Source of the DNA: a virus
DNA length: 64,000 bases
Reading direction: 5' to 3' (one strand)
IMG/VR virus record: IMGVR_UViG_3300013126_000016
Location: 1 to 64,000 of that record
Below the pieces are notes generated by a model. The model ran no database searches. It was not told the origin of the DNA and worked only from the letters and a program-made list of their open reading frames with translations. This document shows, one piece after another, positions 53,401-58,500 of the stretch. Both the position numbers and the translations under genes were made by a program. The stretch's first letter is position 1; every line of letters begins with the position of its first letter.

Positions 53401-54283
53401 GTTTTTCTCCTGATGCTGTAAAGTATGTGTCTTGATACATAGACACAGAAGTTTGCTTAGTGTTATTAAAGAAATCACTACCAAGGTAATTAGGTAAGAT
53501 AAGTTGTTGAAGGTCAGAGGTTTCGGATCTATTTTTATAGAGTAGGGGAATAAAGAATTTAAGAATAGGATTATCAATAGCTTCTACTTTAGCTAATTTA
53601 AACTCTGCTGAAGATTTTCTAAAACTAGAAGGTTGAAGATAATATTTATCTGACCAGATACCTTTTTTCTCTTCTTTAGCTTTGCTTTGTACACCTGATA
53701 ATCTTTCTAGACCAGGATTTTCTCTAGCGTATTTATAAAAGAACTCAGAGTATATTGAAGCGTAACCATGTTCTAGTAGGTTTTCCTGTAAAGTATAATC
53801 TTTATTAGTAGTAGTAGGTTTTAATCCTATTATAGAAACAGTTCTACCATATTCATCCCTATCTAAAGTTATTATATTTACCTTGTTGCCCTCTTTTTTT
53901 AATAAGTCTTCAACATGTTTAGTTGCTTTTTTACCCCATTTAAAGTGTTCTATATCTATTTTATTTTTAGAATTTTCTTCTTCAGGAGTATGGGGGATTT
54001 CAGGTGCATCAACTAAACCGACTCTAATAGTTACTGTTTTTTTAGACTGATCAGATTCATAATAACCACTAATAGTATCAGCGTCACTAACTTTTTGGAC
54101 AATAAAACTTTTTTGAGAAACAGGTTGACGAGGTTGAGGATTAAAATAATTGCTAAGTTGGGATGCTGCTCCTTGAAAGTTAGAGCTGATATTAGACATT
54201 GCTCCTTGAATATTAGAAGCAGTTACTGCCAAAGACCCAGGAGATAAAACAGAATTAGATATTAGATATTTTGAATAATCCAT
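38492..54283 (-). CDS. Giant multi-enzyme virion protein (5263 aa)
   Basis: Domains from the N-terminus: staphylococcal-nuclease-like (about 60-212; DADT, R87, DAPE, DEYGR); about 2700 residues of hydrophobic and Arg/Ser-rich helices with no known domain; a TTPGGST repeat near 2950; a degenerate M23/LytM-like domain (about 3674-3774, ends HVHL); a lambda-R/GH104-like lysozyme (about 3827-4009; IARSEGT, GRYQI); a CE4/NodB deacetylase (about 4059-4285; TFDDGPD, HTQRH, LLHDS); an amidase_2 domain (about 4386-4541; VLHET, THRD); a duplicated FNYAGAG unit; a T4-type GH24 lysozyme (about 4687-4826; GYGHT); and a His-Me finger NUC1 nuclease (about 4911-5105; DRGH). Probably packaged and used at entry or in lysis. 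No frame break was seen. Confidence 0.9.
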   Translation of the reverse strand: MDYSKYLISNSVLSPGSLAVTASNIQGAMSNISSNFQGAASQLSNYFNPQPRQPVSQKSFIVQKVSDADTISGYYESDQSKKTVTIRVGLVDAPEIPHTPEEENSKNKIDIEHFKWGKKATKHVEDLLKKEGNKVNIITLDRDEYGRTVSIIGLKPTTTNKDYTLQENLLEHGYASIYSEFFYKYARENPGLERLSGVQSKAKEEKKGIWSDKYYLQPSSFRKSSAEFKLAKVEAIDNPILKFFIPLLYKNRSETSDLQQLILPNYLGSDFFNNTKQTSVSMYQDTYFTASGEKPTGFKGTIAKWADYSLNLPGFGDILNRIFTDIYTEGSGLTGVLAKGVGRVLDTFTGFYSSEFYRRVRSGKEKGSISKFHKSFYEADPERGVFENTIYSSAMTVSSTAYSLAFYFGVSHTFSIAKAQFEEVGIEKVSSTLFTDSDITNLSDRNIRDFFFSNEFIKSIDIITNLQNSFISTDPNISSLNAGKFVEDYYNYVTQRAAEIQGYTPDYSGINNDVRLQLDVIYGSNNVTPEGSAINRLIVHVSENITPSVSTTPTTLSSDELTRVQREVLGINTTTAELDLSRSYNSSTLGFDRGWFGQLSRFRQLDLSNFNHIVFPILESISVVPDDESRRIFNNNLENLRNLLSQNPVAVYKIVQTPDGSFHRRFSDFEIKNYGYSRLESIAELLDKISEFIPANPLLYFKPYRDSIGIRSLRVDRSAGTDIEDYSLKNLLAPGFSGLTAFSKRIAQTIFKQSTNSNIYQEAFENFRIYTLENSLFSIEKQIYTRVERILKNANFRRLNLTTPINPAGAPDYTELLRQLTEQLYGGGSDPNNVGVLSRSLQNLLREPRSRRLLELYIQRREQYDTIVQSRYNYATSIDAGKPNIFKSVRGFLLSVGPLLIADKLFDPHIMRNSGDLINQILVDFNLTSYKTKEGNDRKFANIKYSGGIPGYIKYPLVASGFIIGGHLLPSFEYTTSTGISIFEKSFSERTQRFYPHGILQHLNIVRQATGINDPTSSLLDNPFTNLTTEQQQLLTRLKNVSSSRPVTKFGWLGALIGGSLTLLATQFIFNAAANILNLNKFISGNSPTGSSPNSENYLSSLSLIKGVVSRLQQDKPFTIKEYSMLNLSMLAAYNLTYGRVAREQVNYNFSQQIPNPIFQLTFVSKLDPAGNSLTIGAGFQFFPILGTGSIPSAPLEFRLKPFNSYLPEARRSSINYISSKTPLTEEDISESEKLAFSLSFLSFPKHFLSFSKDNSLSTVMSFVGISSYISTGFDRLEDRLRRLPSTSTLRRELRQFKTPYHIAKFVAGSFETLARYSQTPLFALPNAIARGAAATLGIPEQSLRALGTRYGSRFRRALPLALAYLYASSVHSPDSDFSHIGSFLEPNALASEAWKLTTTTIPLTAIYGYSLRNAGVFDTAESFANATPNTYIGRQQQAIHRIYTQAIDASQSIDNLFVRTVPLRLSIAARRVFSVSAVLAAIGLFGRGLTGKGLGFTDVVSDSDSANLTFEEQLYRLPGSYKKPRYQPKNFTDSLYAYSDYLLRAATSIFGIKSLIYQDNANAFIPLGGPFGLSEGRYDFRLYTQSQGTFADISGSQYSFAQLLSSSDFSQIFKNILSYDDRNISPDQLLERNYNRIMGSLPRKSPAKLVGFITSTESEMLSNTSEALLYALQFRTQETRRLSHQRPIELVYSLFFDLFKSGKFKTDLVNKELSKILPFGELPRTFSPFDYFNYSGYFSLPKKRNLLFDVGNKLFKFLDNIKYGSKDLDYNFINSARPKNDSSSLFSYFGNTFKYALGGFNNTTTSGTAALLAAQQIPLFLITTGNIITFSIQSIASFAAYNQGALHNSTVRKLESILNDLERIRRPPLSYAFINDAKSPVISLHPIQFKGTNKPVYLLTSEAFFNLDENKLLFSDTPDGRSNLGKLSSNVSSEFNNFYGRLINYSSSNSDLSLFNSDLRQVLRGTETVDTYINSIKDRFKSDLLDRTVIDVVNPASQSQRSIKFGDVMGLSQPDKLKNFLDQFDSLSYEINYILADNSLSDEIRLNKLKIVLANKFKQIHTSLFHSATAQLVTDSEYLNIPNVTPPRGNIQHRISSTAPESEQIINRIMLNRGFSGVLSEGMFGLMKIIGAANDFFPLYSAVSSFTLAGSENDMLRKIEASQATAGFLGEIPATVFALGAFSAAMSSVPAFGAASLLVGSAIGAYYLDQQFLRGSFTRSIVNLTRSYDRHIGTPIFNKTSSIIYHLSGVPGVSNVLSAARNSVFKHIDSSLDYVWDKVDNQISGNVPLTFLSNLLLPSTAKRFDRIIYPKFTREYAFAGRNLFKYTSIDVYQNRLDLMRTARQRASSTRGGIDDFVHSSVLGRFAEYDRIYADRYFESINSSRVLNDFRPRAMGSSLLRLAIQRRIQISDHEAVGSYQRRLPEFFRGATLLSTIFSVVPKLGFAYNSTYLGYKDLVYRDVIRPNIRRLYRPIRAIGALYSNITHGVANSTRNVFSRLFSPFNTRIRTQAQQLFNIPFIRNNSKNIAITGLLLSLISAYNLLDRYSSKEDKQRNNLAIASTLSGIGLLYSAHLAFSGKTAHQSFFKSLRVPTSIRSLTLATAVSVFKVFQGASKASVGAGVRFLLPFGARNSFTLGLSSVALTSRIIFNNLFLSKNPNDPNLQNISNSINTGFTILSSYGAFRYGLTRRPFLDYLSSDLRGFNPVLNALTRATGSVFSFLGGSSNIATRVSRGIRLPSIPPFITRLSSNIYNRSVGAARFVTNPIRSGLRSFFGNIQYHSPSIFDVGFIGSGALNVLNLNLKSTKEETRAAYENLIGPTINAGLGSLALRNARLSGRSVNYHIIFLASLSVSKFINYFSDKVADFHYHNFVEKFRLPSATTLGAAIKSIPITIDRDTVKTGVLTLAGGVALYSVFESFASLKHIKQNRLQTLALEKASINTIQPSIPTTPGGSTTSTISTTPGGSTTATISTTPGGSTTASLNPRFAVSPYDFAIKRHTHLPSHILSTSSELNKLKGVDIKFIDNFAPSPSNPNKKVIGTSSTSYTYNKNVKLFRSTYDIVYPDYSADGQLMRRTGILQQTPKVIDNKLTFHLIEGPAIPVESQKRGLFGKRHPEMQVTDSPSSHPSFRQQLDSIPASKTDLIEVKAQGKKEFVPYNADFIPEEGGVYTYRRSVEIGLENYEAVPGNPSTVRAVVSYDISEIQAKTFQQQILRLKNPYIITKFIPQNIAPVSISATLLSPTPVSTSTNFIPQVPKPIFPPPSLPRQVPLPYIPSSNPIDPAYTRYSSQYYANNPLGKTTATTTATTTATINKAVSTTSSSFNNKLANTGNLLGLGLTFGYLAYNQFSKDDDKTKQAVGSTLLYSSVGIPLVSNLPQGVDFIKNFKLSSLNLSSVSNFFKIPSFESTVKGVGLSYMSYISGFRAGLSLYSMFDTESQPKQLSREYVSRKLAGETTNIIMSGVSLGLSVFGPLGVGAAIALEIFGSPVLNDVLDTYYTQRMSALKISSSRDLLDFQRHIALSTAVGAGVGLVAGGILAALFPPAAPFAIIGGAIGGGAIGAILGPYTYSPGGSRTNAATFRPPANSSTPTPTGSPLGLGVSYAPYDVMSGPYKVKTFNDTSIHHPSTTNRGNTTGSGRRYRDLGIPGRGRDEIEPFNPNLIKIDYVLRLKGQQSTDVPVPSPFTAFVKVLPALGGYTFYKTREDYLNSFSSDSFIRDSSKRGILGQMYHLKGLTFTSGQSVVEGQFLGTQSNAAAVTGDVHVHLSASVEDHERYIKALNSGNPNVLRRSQTIANDVYSSNTLPSSILTGRGNNPLNPRDTSYLTPLGTQLQQYLDHPAIRAFFDAIARSEGTDFLPNNATKNYGYTKLYGGAELTDLSQMPYDNRPLPGAFTASGRYQIMYNNPPHLEWRRANSTLRKLFRSKPSYEPGVQDLLAIYLLFERGNGAYLNEVISAFSENRNIKSSIFFEISGIWTPLQTDEGKSQYPNQAKPTGKLSEFMRFARTRYAQYVGNRSTPPPPRSSTPPLTRVPLTQAIRQYKALPTSLVNNPPREPIDYINTQEKVVALTFDDGPDPLFTPRILDILKESGVKATFYLMGIHAKQHPDLVRRIVEEGHQLGLHTQRHLKHKKFAGISLPGDELGKLSSGEIEKEITDNIETLKSITGINFNKTNITFRAPYFNYNTPIVEYVRGLGYAIIGADIDPKDFRASSSNQILNNVILGVKTSRQRLGKGSIILLHDSFRKDPDSGETNLSRQNTVNSLEGIIRYFSNKQYKFKTISELLEIRYGPAPIISYNIPSNVANNTSIQIATNRALDLTGSSNDRRSTTLEIARQSAQQSIGSQIVQSLIPRAAAAQLPTNRTYRTIREQVNPSNYGERLTVDAYGKPATNQPLIVLHETASSARSAVNYFKDPRSKVSYHRIITRDGTVIELVDYSKRAFGASNSYFNNETFRVSRNQKPSVNNFSYHFSYESPANSNPYSIGHSGYTPEQYDSMAQAIAELSIRYNIPESRITTHRDVDRNENRSDPRSHDMRLLLEKVRFYKERFRRQSIKPSQVIVTQHTQEKQQISSTSPEHFNYAGAGEFIEVNTLVEPQLYSIASQKSNDKILNPKQFNYAGAGNFTSINTLIEPQRYLIASEKINIPRRPLPAGIKVPTKNTPISNTSFSTSKVDNRLFNPYLPTHIQHDQQIINYIKDKEKFRPQTYDDGTGVLTIGYGHTGPDVKWGQRITQQEGERIFIMDMDKAATAVRDNVKVPLTRTQFTILTSFAFNAGVGGFKNSTLLKFLNQGDYLSAAKWLLPYNKDNHGRVLGGLVKRRQDEYLFFINSIPNQGQTILYRLGNKLIDIFSGAFNTKVPLDSVSKTKEYKSNIPNIPNTPNTSSTPNTPKQIYLTPHLLLGNPSQAKSNTSSPNNYLMIKEQYALSYNRSTGTANWVSWEANQLWLGSTKRQNDFKPDFSLPEEWESVKPSDYRGSGYDRGHLVPSSDRTGSRDDNSSTFLMTNIIPQTETNNRKTWASLEDYSRKLIQEGKTLYVIAGVSGSKGKINNLVNIPEYTWKIIVVLDRPSGISDITSSTPVIAVNIPNSETLDHDWKRYVTTVDQIENTTGYDFLSNVPTPIQNALESTIAKLPSDNPVVKPQDQTNIFNSKAVLNYQQLQRIVLEFDSQIVEIKRAKKKLEEQRPTANIKLTVDSSGFKPTVQYRSDPQYPQYTPPSQYTLDVSISSSSIDIKTDSTTADGFGLLVLDPLYPKYTTEESLKDLAFFKQQ
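45340..45440 (-). repeat. 36-bp tandem repeat in the giant gene
   Basis: Three copies of a 36-base unit encode STTPGGSTT(S/A)TI, a flexible Thr/Gly linker near residue 2950. Confidence 0.75.
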
Positions 54284-54303
54284 AGTTTAGCAGTAACACG
54301 CTG

Positions 54304-55302
54304 TTAGTATCTACTAGAAGTATTAATGTTATATTCTATTAATTGGTCTAAAGTAAGAGAAGGTTGATATTGAACAGACATAGTAGACTGACCTAATATA
54401 AGAGAGTTAGAAAAGATATTAAGCATGTTCTGTTCAAAGATAAAACTATCTACACCACTAACAGAATTAACTGCCCAAACAAAATAAGGTAGAGCTATTT
54501 GAGAAGAGCTATAAAGAAGAGTAAGGGACTGAAACAAGGGTTTACTTCTAACTATCCAATTTTGCATATCAAAAGGTTTAGAATTACCACGGCGGTAGTA
54601 CCTTACCTTATAGCGTCCACGAGGGATAAAAAGGTCAGAAGGAATAAGTTCAAACTTAACTAAACCGTCAACTGGTATCTCAACAATAAAAGGTTCTCTA
54701 ATATGACTAAAAACTCCTGGTCTACAAGAAGCAGGGGGAGTAATATGTAAATAATAATCTGACTTAGGAATTACAGCACTAGAAGGAGCAGAATCATCAT
54801 TAAGGATACTACAAATAACAGGAGAGATAGTAGCTATAGCGTAGCCTAAGCCTGGTTGAATAGTAATGATTACTGTTTCATTTTCTTCTTGATCAGTATC
54901 TCCTATAGGGGATATAAAAAGGATTGAAGTTGGGGTATTTTCTGTAAATACTATAGTACCAGAAGTGCTATTAAAGGTAGCCGCGCCGGACTGAGTATAA
55001 TCAGCTGGATCAGTTCCATTGGCTTCAAATCTAGCAGTCCCGCCAACTGAGAAATTAACAGTTAAAGGTAGAGTAAGGTCACCGTTGCGAGTAAAGGTAA
55101 AAGCAAACTTAGTGTTTGTGTTTTCATTTAGTCTAGTAGGGGATACAGAAAGGGAAACGCTAGGAGAGTCGTTAGGGGTTATTCGATATGGAGGAACAAA
55201 CTGAATAGCTATAGGAGAATAAACTAAAGGAAGAGATGGACTATAGAAAAGATTATTATTAGTTATAAAAGGTACATTATTGCCATCTACGAATAAAGTC
55301 AT
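54304..55302 (-). CDS. Calx-beta domain structural protein
   Basis: The protein has 332 residues. Residues 45-170 form a Calx-beta domain: SVSLSVSPTRLNENTNTKFA, then FTFTRNG, GTDPADYTQSG, GTIVFTENTPTSILF and GDTDQEENETVIITI are the characteristic strands and acidic Ca-binding loops. These domains bind calcium and occur in adhesins, including many cyanobacterial surface proteins. The C-terminal half is beta-rich without recognised motifs. It lies 20 bases upstream of the giant gene in the same transcript, so it is probably a surface-binding virion protein. A GC-rich core at about 54978 encodes SGAAT. Confidence 0.8.
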   Translation of the reverse strand: MTLFVDGNNVPFITNNNLFYSPSLPLVYSPIAIQFVPPYRITPNDSPSVSLSVSPTRLNENTNTKFAFTFTRNGDLTLPLTVNFSVGGTARFEANGTDPADYTQSGAATFNSTSGTIVFTENTPTSILFISPIGDTDQEENETVIITIQPGLGYAIATISPVICSILNDDSAPSSAVIPKSDYYLHITPPASCRPGVFSHIREPFIVEIPVDGLVKFELIPSDLFIPRGRYKVRYYRRGNSKPFDMQNWIVRSKPLFQSLTLLYSSSQIALPYFVWAVNSVSGVDSFIFEQNMLNIFSNSLILGQSTMSVQYQPSLTLDQLIEYNINTSSRY

Positions 55303-55368
55303 AATAGCGGGTATAAGAGGTGTAGATAAACTTAAAGTATAGGTAAGAGGGAATAAAGCAGAAAAAAG

Positions 55369-55386
55369 GGTAGCCGCGCGGCTACC
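55369..55386. terminator. GC-rich palindrome
   Basis: A perfect GGTAGCCGC/GCGGCTACC copy between the Calx-beta gene and the ATPase gene; a likely terminator or processing site in the minus-strand virion transcript. Confidence 0.7.
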
Positions 55387-55387
55387 T

Positions 55388-55427
<40 letters not shown>

Positions 55428-56243
55428 TTAAATAGGTTTAAATTCTTCCCAATCTATAGAAAAAGTATGTTGTAATTCATCAGATTCGATATTAGAGATG
55501 AAACCGTCATTTTTGAAGATTAATTCAAAAAGATTAGATTTCTTATCATCGGAGTACACAGCATAGGCTTTAAAATCTGATAACCTTAAAGATCTTTGAG
55601 CGACTCGGTGTTGGATTCTTCTAATAAAATAGTTACTTTGAGTTTCTACAATAAACTGTATGTCTTTCTGTTGATAATAATCTATAAGAGTATCAGCCAA
55701 GTAACATTGATTAGTAGGGTCTAAAGAGTTCTCTGGATTTTCTAGAATGATAGTAGTGCCTCTATCTACATACTCTAATAATAAAAACAACTGTAAAAAA
55801 GAAGTTACTGAATCCCCTAACTTATTTACTTCAACCTTAGCGTTATTCAAAGACTTAGCAATGATTTTATACTTATTAGGTTTAGTAGTAGATTGTTTTA
55901 AGTGAATAGTACGTAAGAGATTTAAATCAGAGAGTTTAGTAGAGAGAGTGGATTGAAAGAAGGGGCGGTGTTTGTCTAGTGCGATAAAAAAGGGATAAAC
56001 AAACTGACCATTAACACCAGTAGAAAAAGGAAGGGAGTTAGTTTTAAGGTAAAAGTAGCTAGGGACAGTTCTTCTGTTAGAGCTAAGCATAAGAACATGA
56101 CCCTCTGGGGAGTTATAATAAATATGTTTTAGTAAAGACGTTTTACCTGTGTTGTTATTGCCTGTAAAAACAGTAATACCTGAAAGTTCAAAAGTAAGGT
56201 CTTGAAAAGACCTGTGTTTAGAGATAGTATGGTTTGTAAGCAT
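55428..56243 (-). CDS. ABC-type AAA ATPase (OLD/RecF-like)
   Basis: The protein has 271 residues. Walker A: TVFTGNNNTGKTSLLKH (about 28-44). A signature-like LGDSVTSFLQLFLL, Walker B TTIILENPENSLDPTNQ with a D-loop, and FIVETQSNYFIRRIQ as H-loop region follow the order of RecF/OLD-type ABC ATPases. No Toprim nuclease domain follows, so it is a stand-alone ATPase. Its site between the terminase and virion genes is unusual; possible roles are defence or anti-defence, or DNA handling. Confidence 0.85.
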   Translation of the reverse strand: MLTNHTISKHRSFQDLTFELSGITVFTGNNNTGKTSLLKHIYYNSPEGHVLMLSSNRRTVPSYFYLKTNSLPFSTGVNGQFVYPFFIALDKHRPFFQSTLSTKLSDLNLLRTIHLKQSTTKPNKYKIIAKSLNNAKVEVNKLGDSVTSFLQLFLLLEYVDRGTTIILENPENSLDPTNQCYLADTLIDYYQQKDIQFIVETQSNYFIRRIQHRVAQRSLRLSDFKAYAVYSDDKKSNLFELIFKNDGFISNIESDELQHTFSIDWEEFKPI

Positions 56244-56280
56244 AGGTAAAACTAAGAAGCATTATATATTCAAGTATAAT

Positions 56281-58071
56281 CTAATCATCTTGAGACCACA
56301 CAGGGTCTGAGAAGGAGTTATATTTCCAGCGACGGTAAGAGCGGCGGACTTGTTTAGTTAGTTCTTTAGAAGAGTTAGTAAAAGTGAGGTCAGAGTCAGA
56401 GAAATTAGTATTTACAGACCCAATAGAAGAGGATTTAGGAGTTTCGGAAGTAGAGAAATCAGACATAAGATGCCATATAACAGAGACTACAGCATCAGCA
56501 ATATCTTTAGAACCATCCTTACGATGGTCTATCTTTTTTTGATTTATAAGGCTAATACCAAATAATTCTTCTTTAAGGCGACTAGTCCAAGGAGAATCTA
56601 CAGGTAGTATTACTCTATTTTCGTGAAGCATCTTACGAAAGAAATCGTAAAGTTCTAATTGTTTTGTTTGACTAAAAGTCATAACAGAAGCGTTAAGACC
56701 AGAGTTTCTAAGATGTTGAATAGTTTCAGGATTATAATGGTCAGAAGTAATTTTGCTTAAAGGTCTAGATTTGTTTACTTCATATATACAACTGTAAACA
56801 TTGCTAATACCGACAGTTTGTTCTGGGCTATTATCCCAGACTAAAAGACCGTCTATAATACCATAGCGTTCTTTGTTTATAACTTCCCTATGACCAAAAG
56901 CAACAGCAAAACTATCAGTTACAAAAGCTGGATCTAAATGCATAGCAGAGACTAGAGAAGTAGATAGTATCTTTTTAATATTAATTCTTACAAGTTTATC
57001 AGAACCTACTTCTGTACTTAAAGAAATAGAAGAGTTACCTCTAAAAGAGCGGACTATTTCGTCATCATCAAAGAAAGAGTAGAGTCGGTTATAACGTACG
57101 CCTTCAAATTCTAGAGCTGCTTGGCGGGGATCTAAATGGTATTCTGCTTGTACTACAGGATTATCTCTAGCAGCATGAACAGGATTAAGATCCCAGGAGC
57201 GAAGTCTGAAACCCAACCAACCTGGAGAAGATTTAGAGACTTGGTATAACTTTTGTATAGCGTCACCTTCGCACCAAGCAGAAGATATAGCAATACGTTT
57301 AGCATCACAACCAAAAGTAACACCAGAGATACCAATGTTTGACCATAATTTAAGAGCGTTACTTTCAGAATCGCCGCTAGATATTTTAGATTCTTCATCA
57401 AACCTAGCAACTTCATCCATCAATAAACATATTACTGAAGACCCTACTTGAGACGCAGAATTAGAATTACCGCTATATATGTACAAGAGTTTATCAGGAT
57501 ACTTAATCTCTTCCTCTCCTATAATAATCTTTTTTTTATCTACTAAACGTTTAATATACGGAATATGTTCTAAAAGTCCTTTTATTTGAGAAAATATAGT
57601 TCTCTTAGTTTGTGTAGCACTAGTAGCTATACAGTATATAGATATAGCAGTAGATGTAGCTATATTATAATACATTTGAGGACTTTTCATAGCGCATAAC
57701 CTGTAGAATTCGTAAGCACCAATTAAAGAAGCCAAGAAGCTTTTAGAACCCCGCCGGCCAGCTTCAACACAGAGAGATTGATAAGTAGTACCTGGGATAT
57801 AAAAGGAGGGGTTAAAAGAAAGTCTATCAAGAGCAAACCAAGATTCTAATATAGCCTGTTCATCTTCATTAAGAGACAGGCCATAAAAAGTTTTTAATAA
57901 AAGAACTTGACGGGGGTTTAGTTCTTTCACACCCCAGGTTTCTTTATTTATTTCATTAGCTATAAAACTTAGAATATCAGAAGATTGAGGAACTCCAATT
58001 TCTTCATTAATAGAGTCTACAATACTTTCTATAAAACTACTAACTTCTAAAGTAAAATCCCTGGCTGCCAT
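56281..58071 (-). CDS. terL: Terminase large subunit
   Basis: The protein has 596 residues. ATPase: Walker A-like EAGRRGSKSFLAS (about 108-120), Walker B VICLLMDEVARF (about 213-224). Nuclease: MHLDPAFVTDSFAVAFGHRE with a first Asp and a late HRKDGSKDIADAVVSVIWHL with the final acidic residue. It cuts the concatemer and pumps DNA into the head. Its placement downstream of the baseplate genes rather than at the start of the packaging block is noteworthy. The small subunit is not evident nearby. Confidence 0.9.
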   Translation of the reverse strand: MAARDFTLEVSSFIESIVDSINEEIGVPQSSDILSFIANEINKETWGVKELNPRQVLLLKTFYGLSLNEDEQAILESWFALDRLSFNPSFYIPGTTYQSLCVEAGRRGSKSFLASLIGAYEFYRLCAMKSPQMYYNIATSTAISIYCIATSATQTKRTIFSQIKGLLEHIPYIKRLVDKKKIIIGEEEIKYPDKLLYIYSGNSNSASQVGSSVICLLMDEVARFDEESKISSGDSESNALKLWSNIGISGVTFGCDAKRIAISSAWCEGDAIQKLYQVSKSSPGWLGFRLRSWDLNPVHAARDNPVVQAEYHLDPRQAALEFEGVRYNRLYSFFDDDEIVRSFRGNSSISLSTEVGSDKLVRINIKKILSTSLVSAMHLDPAFVTDSFAVAFGHREVINKERYGIIDGLLVWDNSPEQTVGISNVYSCIYEVNKSRPLSKITSDHYNPETIQHLRNSGLNASVMTFSQTKQLELYDFFRKMLHENRVILPVDSPWTSRLKEELFGISLINQKKIDHRKDGSKDIADAVVSVIWHLMSDFSTSETPKSSSIGSVNTNFSDSDLTFTNSSKELTKQVRRSYRRWKYNSFSDPVWSQDD

Positions 58072-58076
58072 AACAT

Positions 58077-58499
58077 TTATAGAGAATTAAAAAAGAAGGT
58101 TATTACTAATTGATTAGGTTCAATAGTTATACTATCTCCGGAGGTTATTTCTAGAGGTTTAAGTAAAGTAGAATAACTTATCATAGTTTTAGTATTATTA
58201 TTTCCATACCAGAAAGAAGTAAAGTTAATAGTTACAGGACTTATAGTGCTAGAAGTTGTAATAGTGTTGGAGTTAGTTATAAAACTAGAATCAGAGTTTA
58301 CTAAAGGGGTGAAGGGTATATAAGATGGACTAAAAAGAAAATTAGAGTCAGAGTTATTAGTAGAAGGATTAAAAGAGTGGAAACATATAAACCTAGAATC
58401 TGAAGAGGGTATAGTTAAAGAAGTTAAGTTTGTAGGGTTAATAGAACCACCAAAAGAAAGCACACTCAATACAGAATTAGAAAGGGAACTATTAAACAT
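58077..58499 (-). CDS. Small Ser-rich virion-like protein
   Basis: The protein has 140 residues, rich in Ser, Thr and Asn (NSDSSFITNSNTITTSSTI), beta-strand-like, without a signal or membrane segment. It lies in the baseplate/terminase transcript with 1-5-base gaps to its neighbours, so it is probably a structural component. No family was recognised. Confidence 0.65.
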   Translation of the reverse strand: MFNSSLSNSVLSVLSFGGSINPTNLTSLTIPSSDSRFICFHSFNPSTNNSDSNFLFSPSYIPFTPLVNSDSSFITNSNTITTSSTISPVTINFTSFWYGNNNTKTMISYSTLLKPLEITSGDSITIEPNQLVITFFFNSL

Positions 58500-58500
58500 T

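Noticed and set aside
38492-54283. Assembly artefact joining several lysis genes
   Set aside because: The single frame is open for 15.8 kb with linkers between domains and no frameshift seen; long-read confirmation would still be useful.
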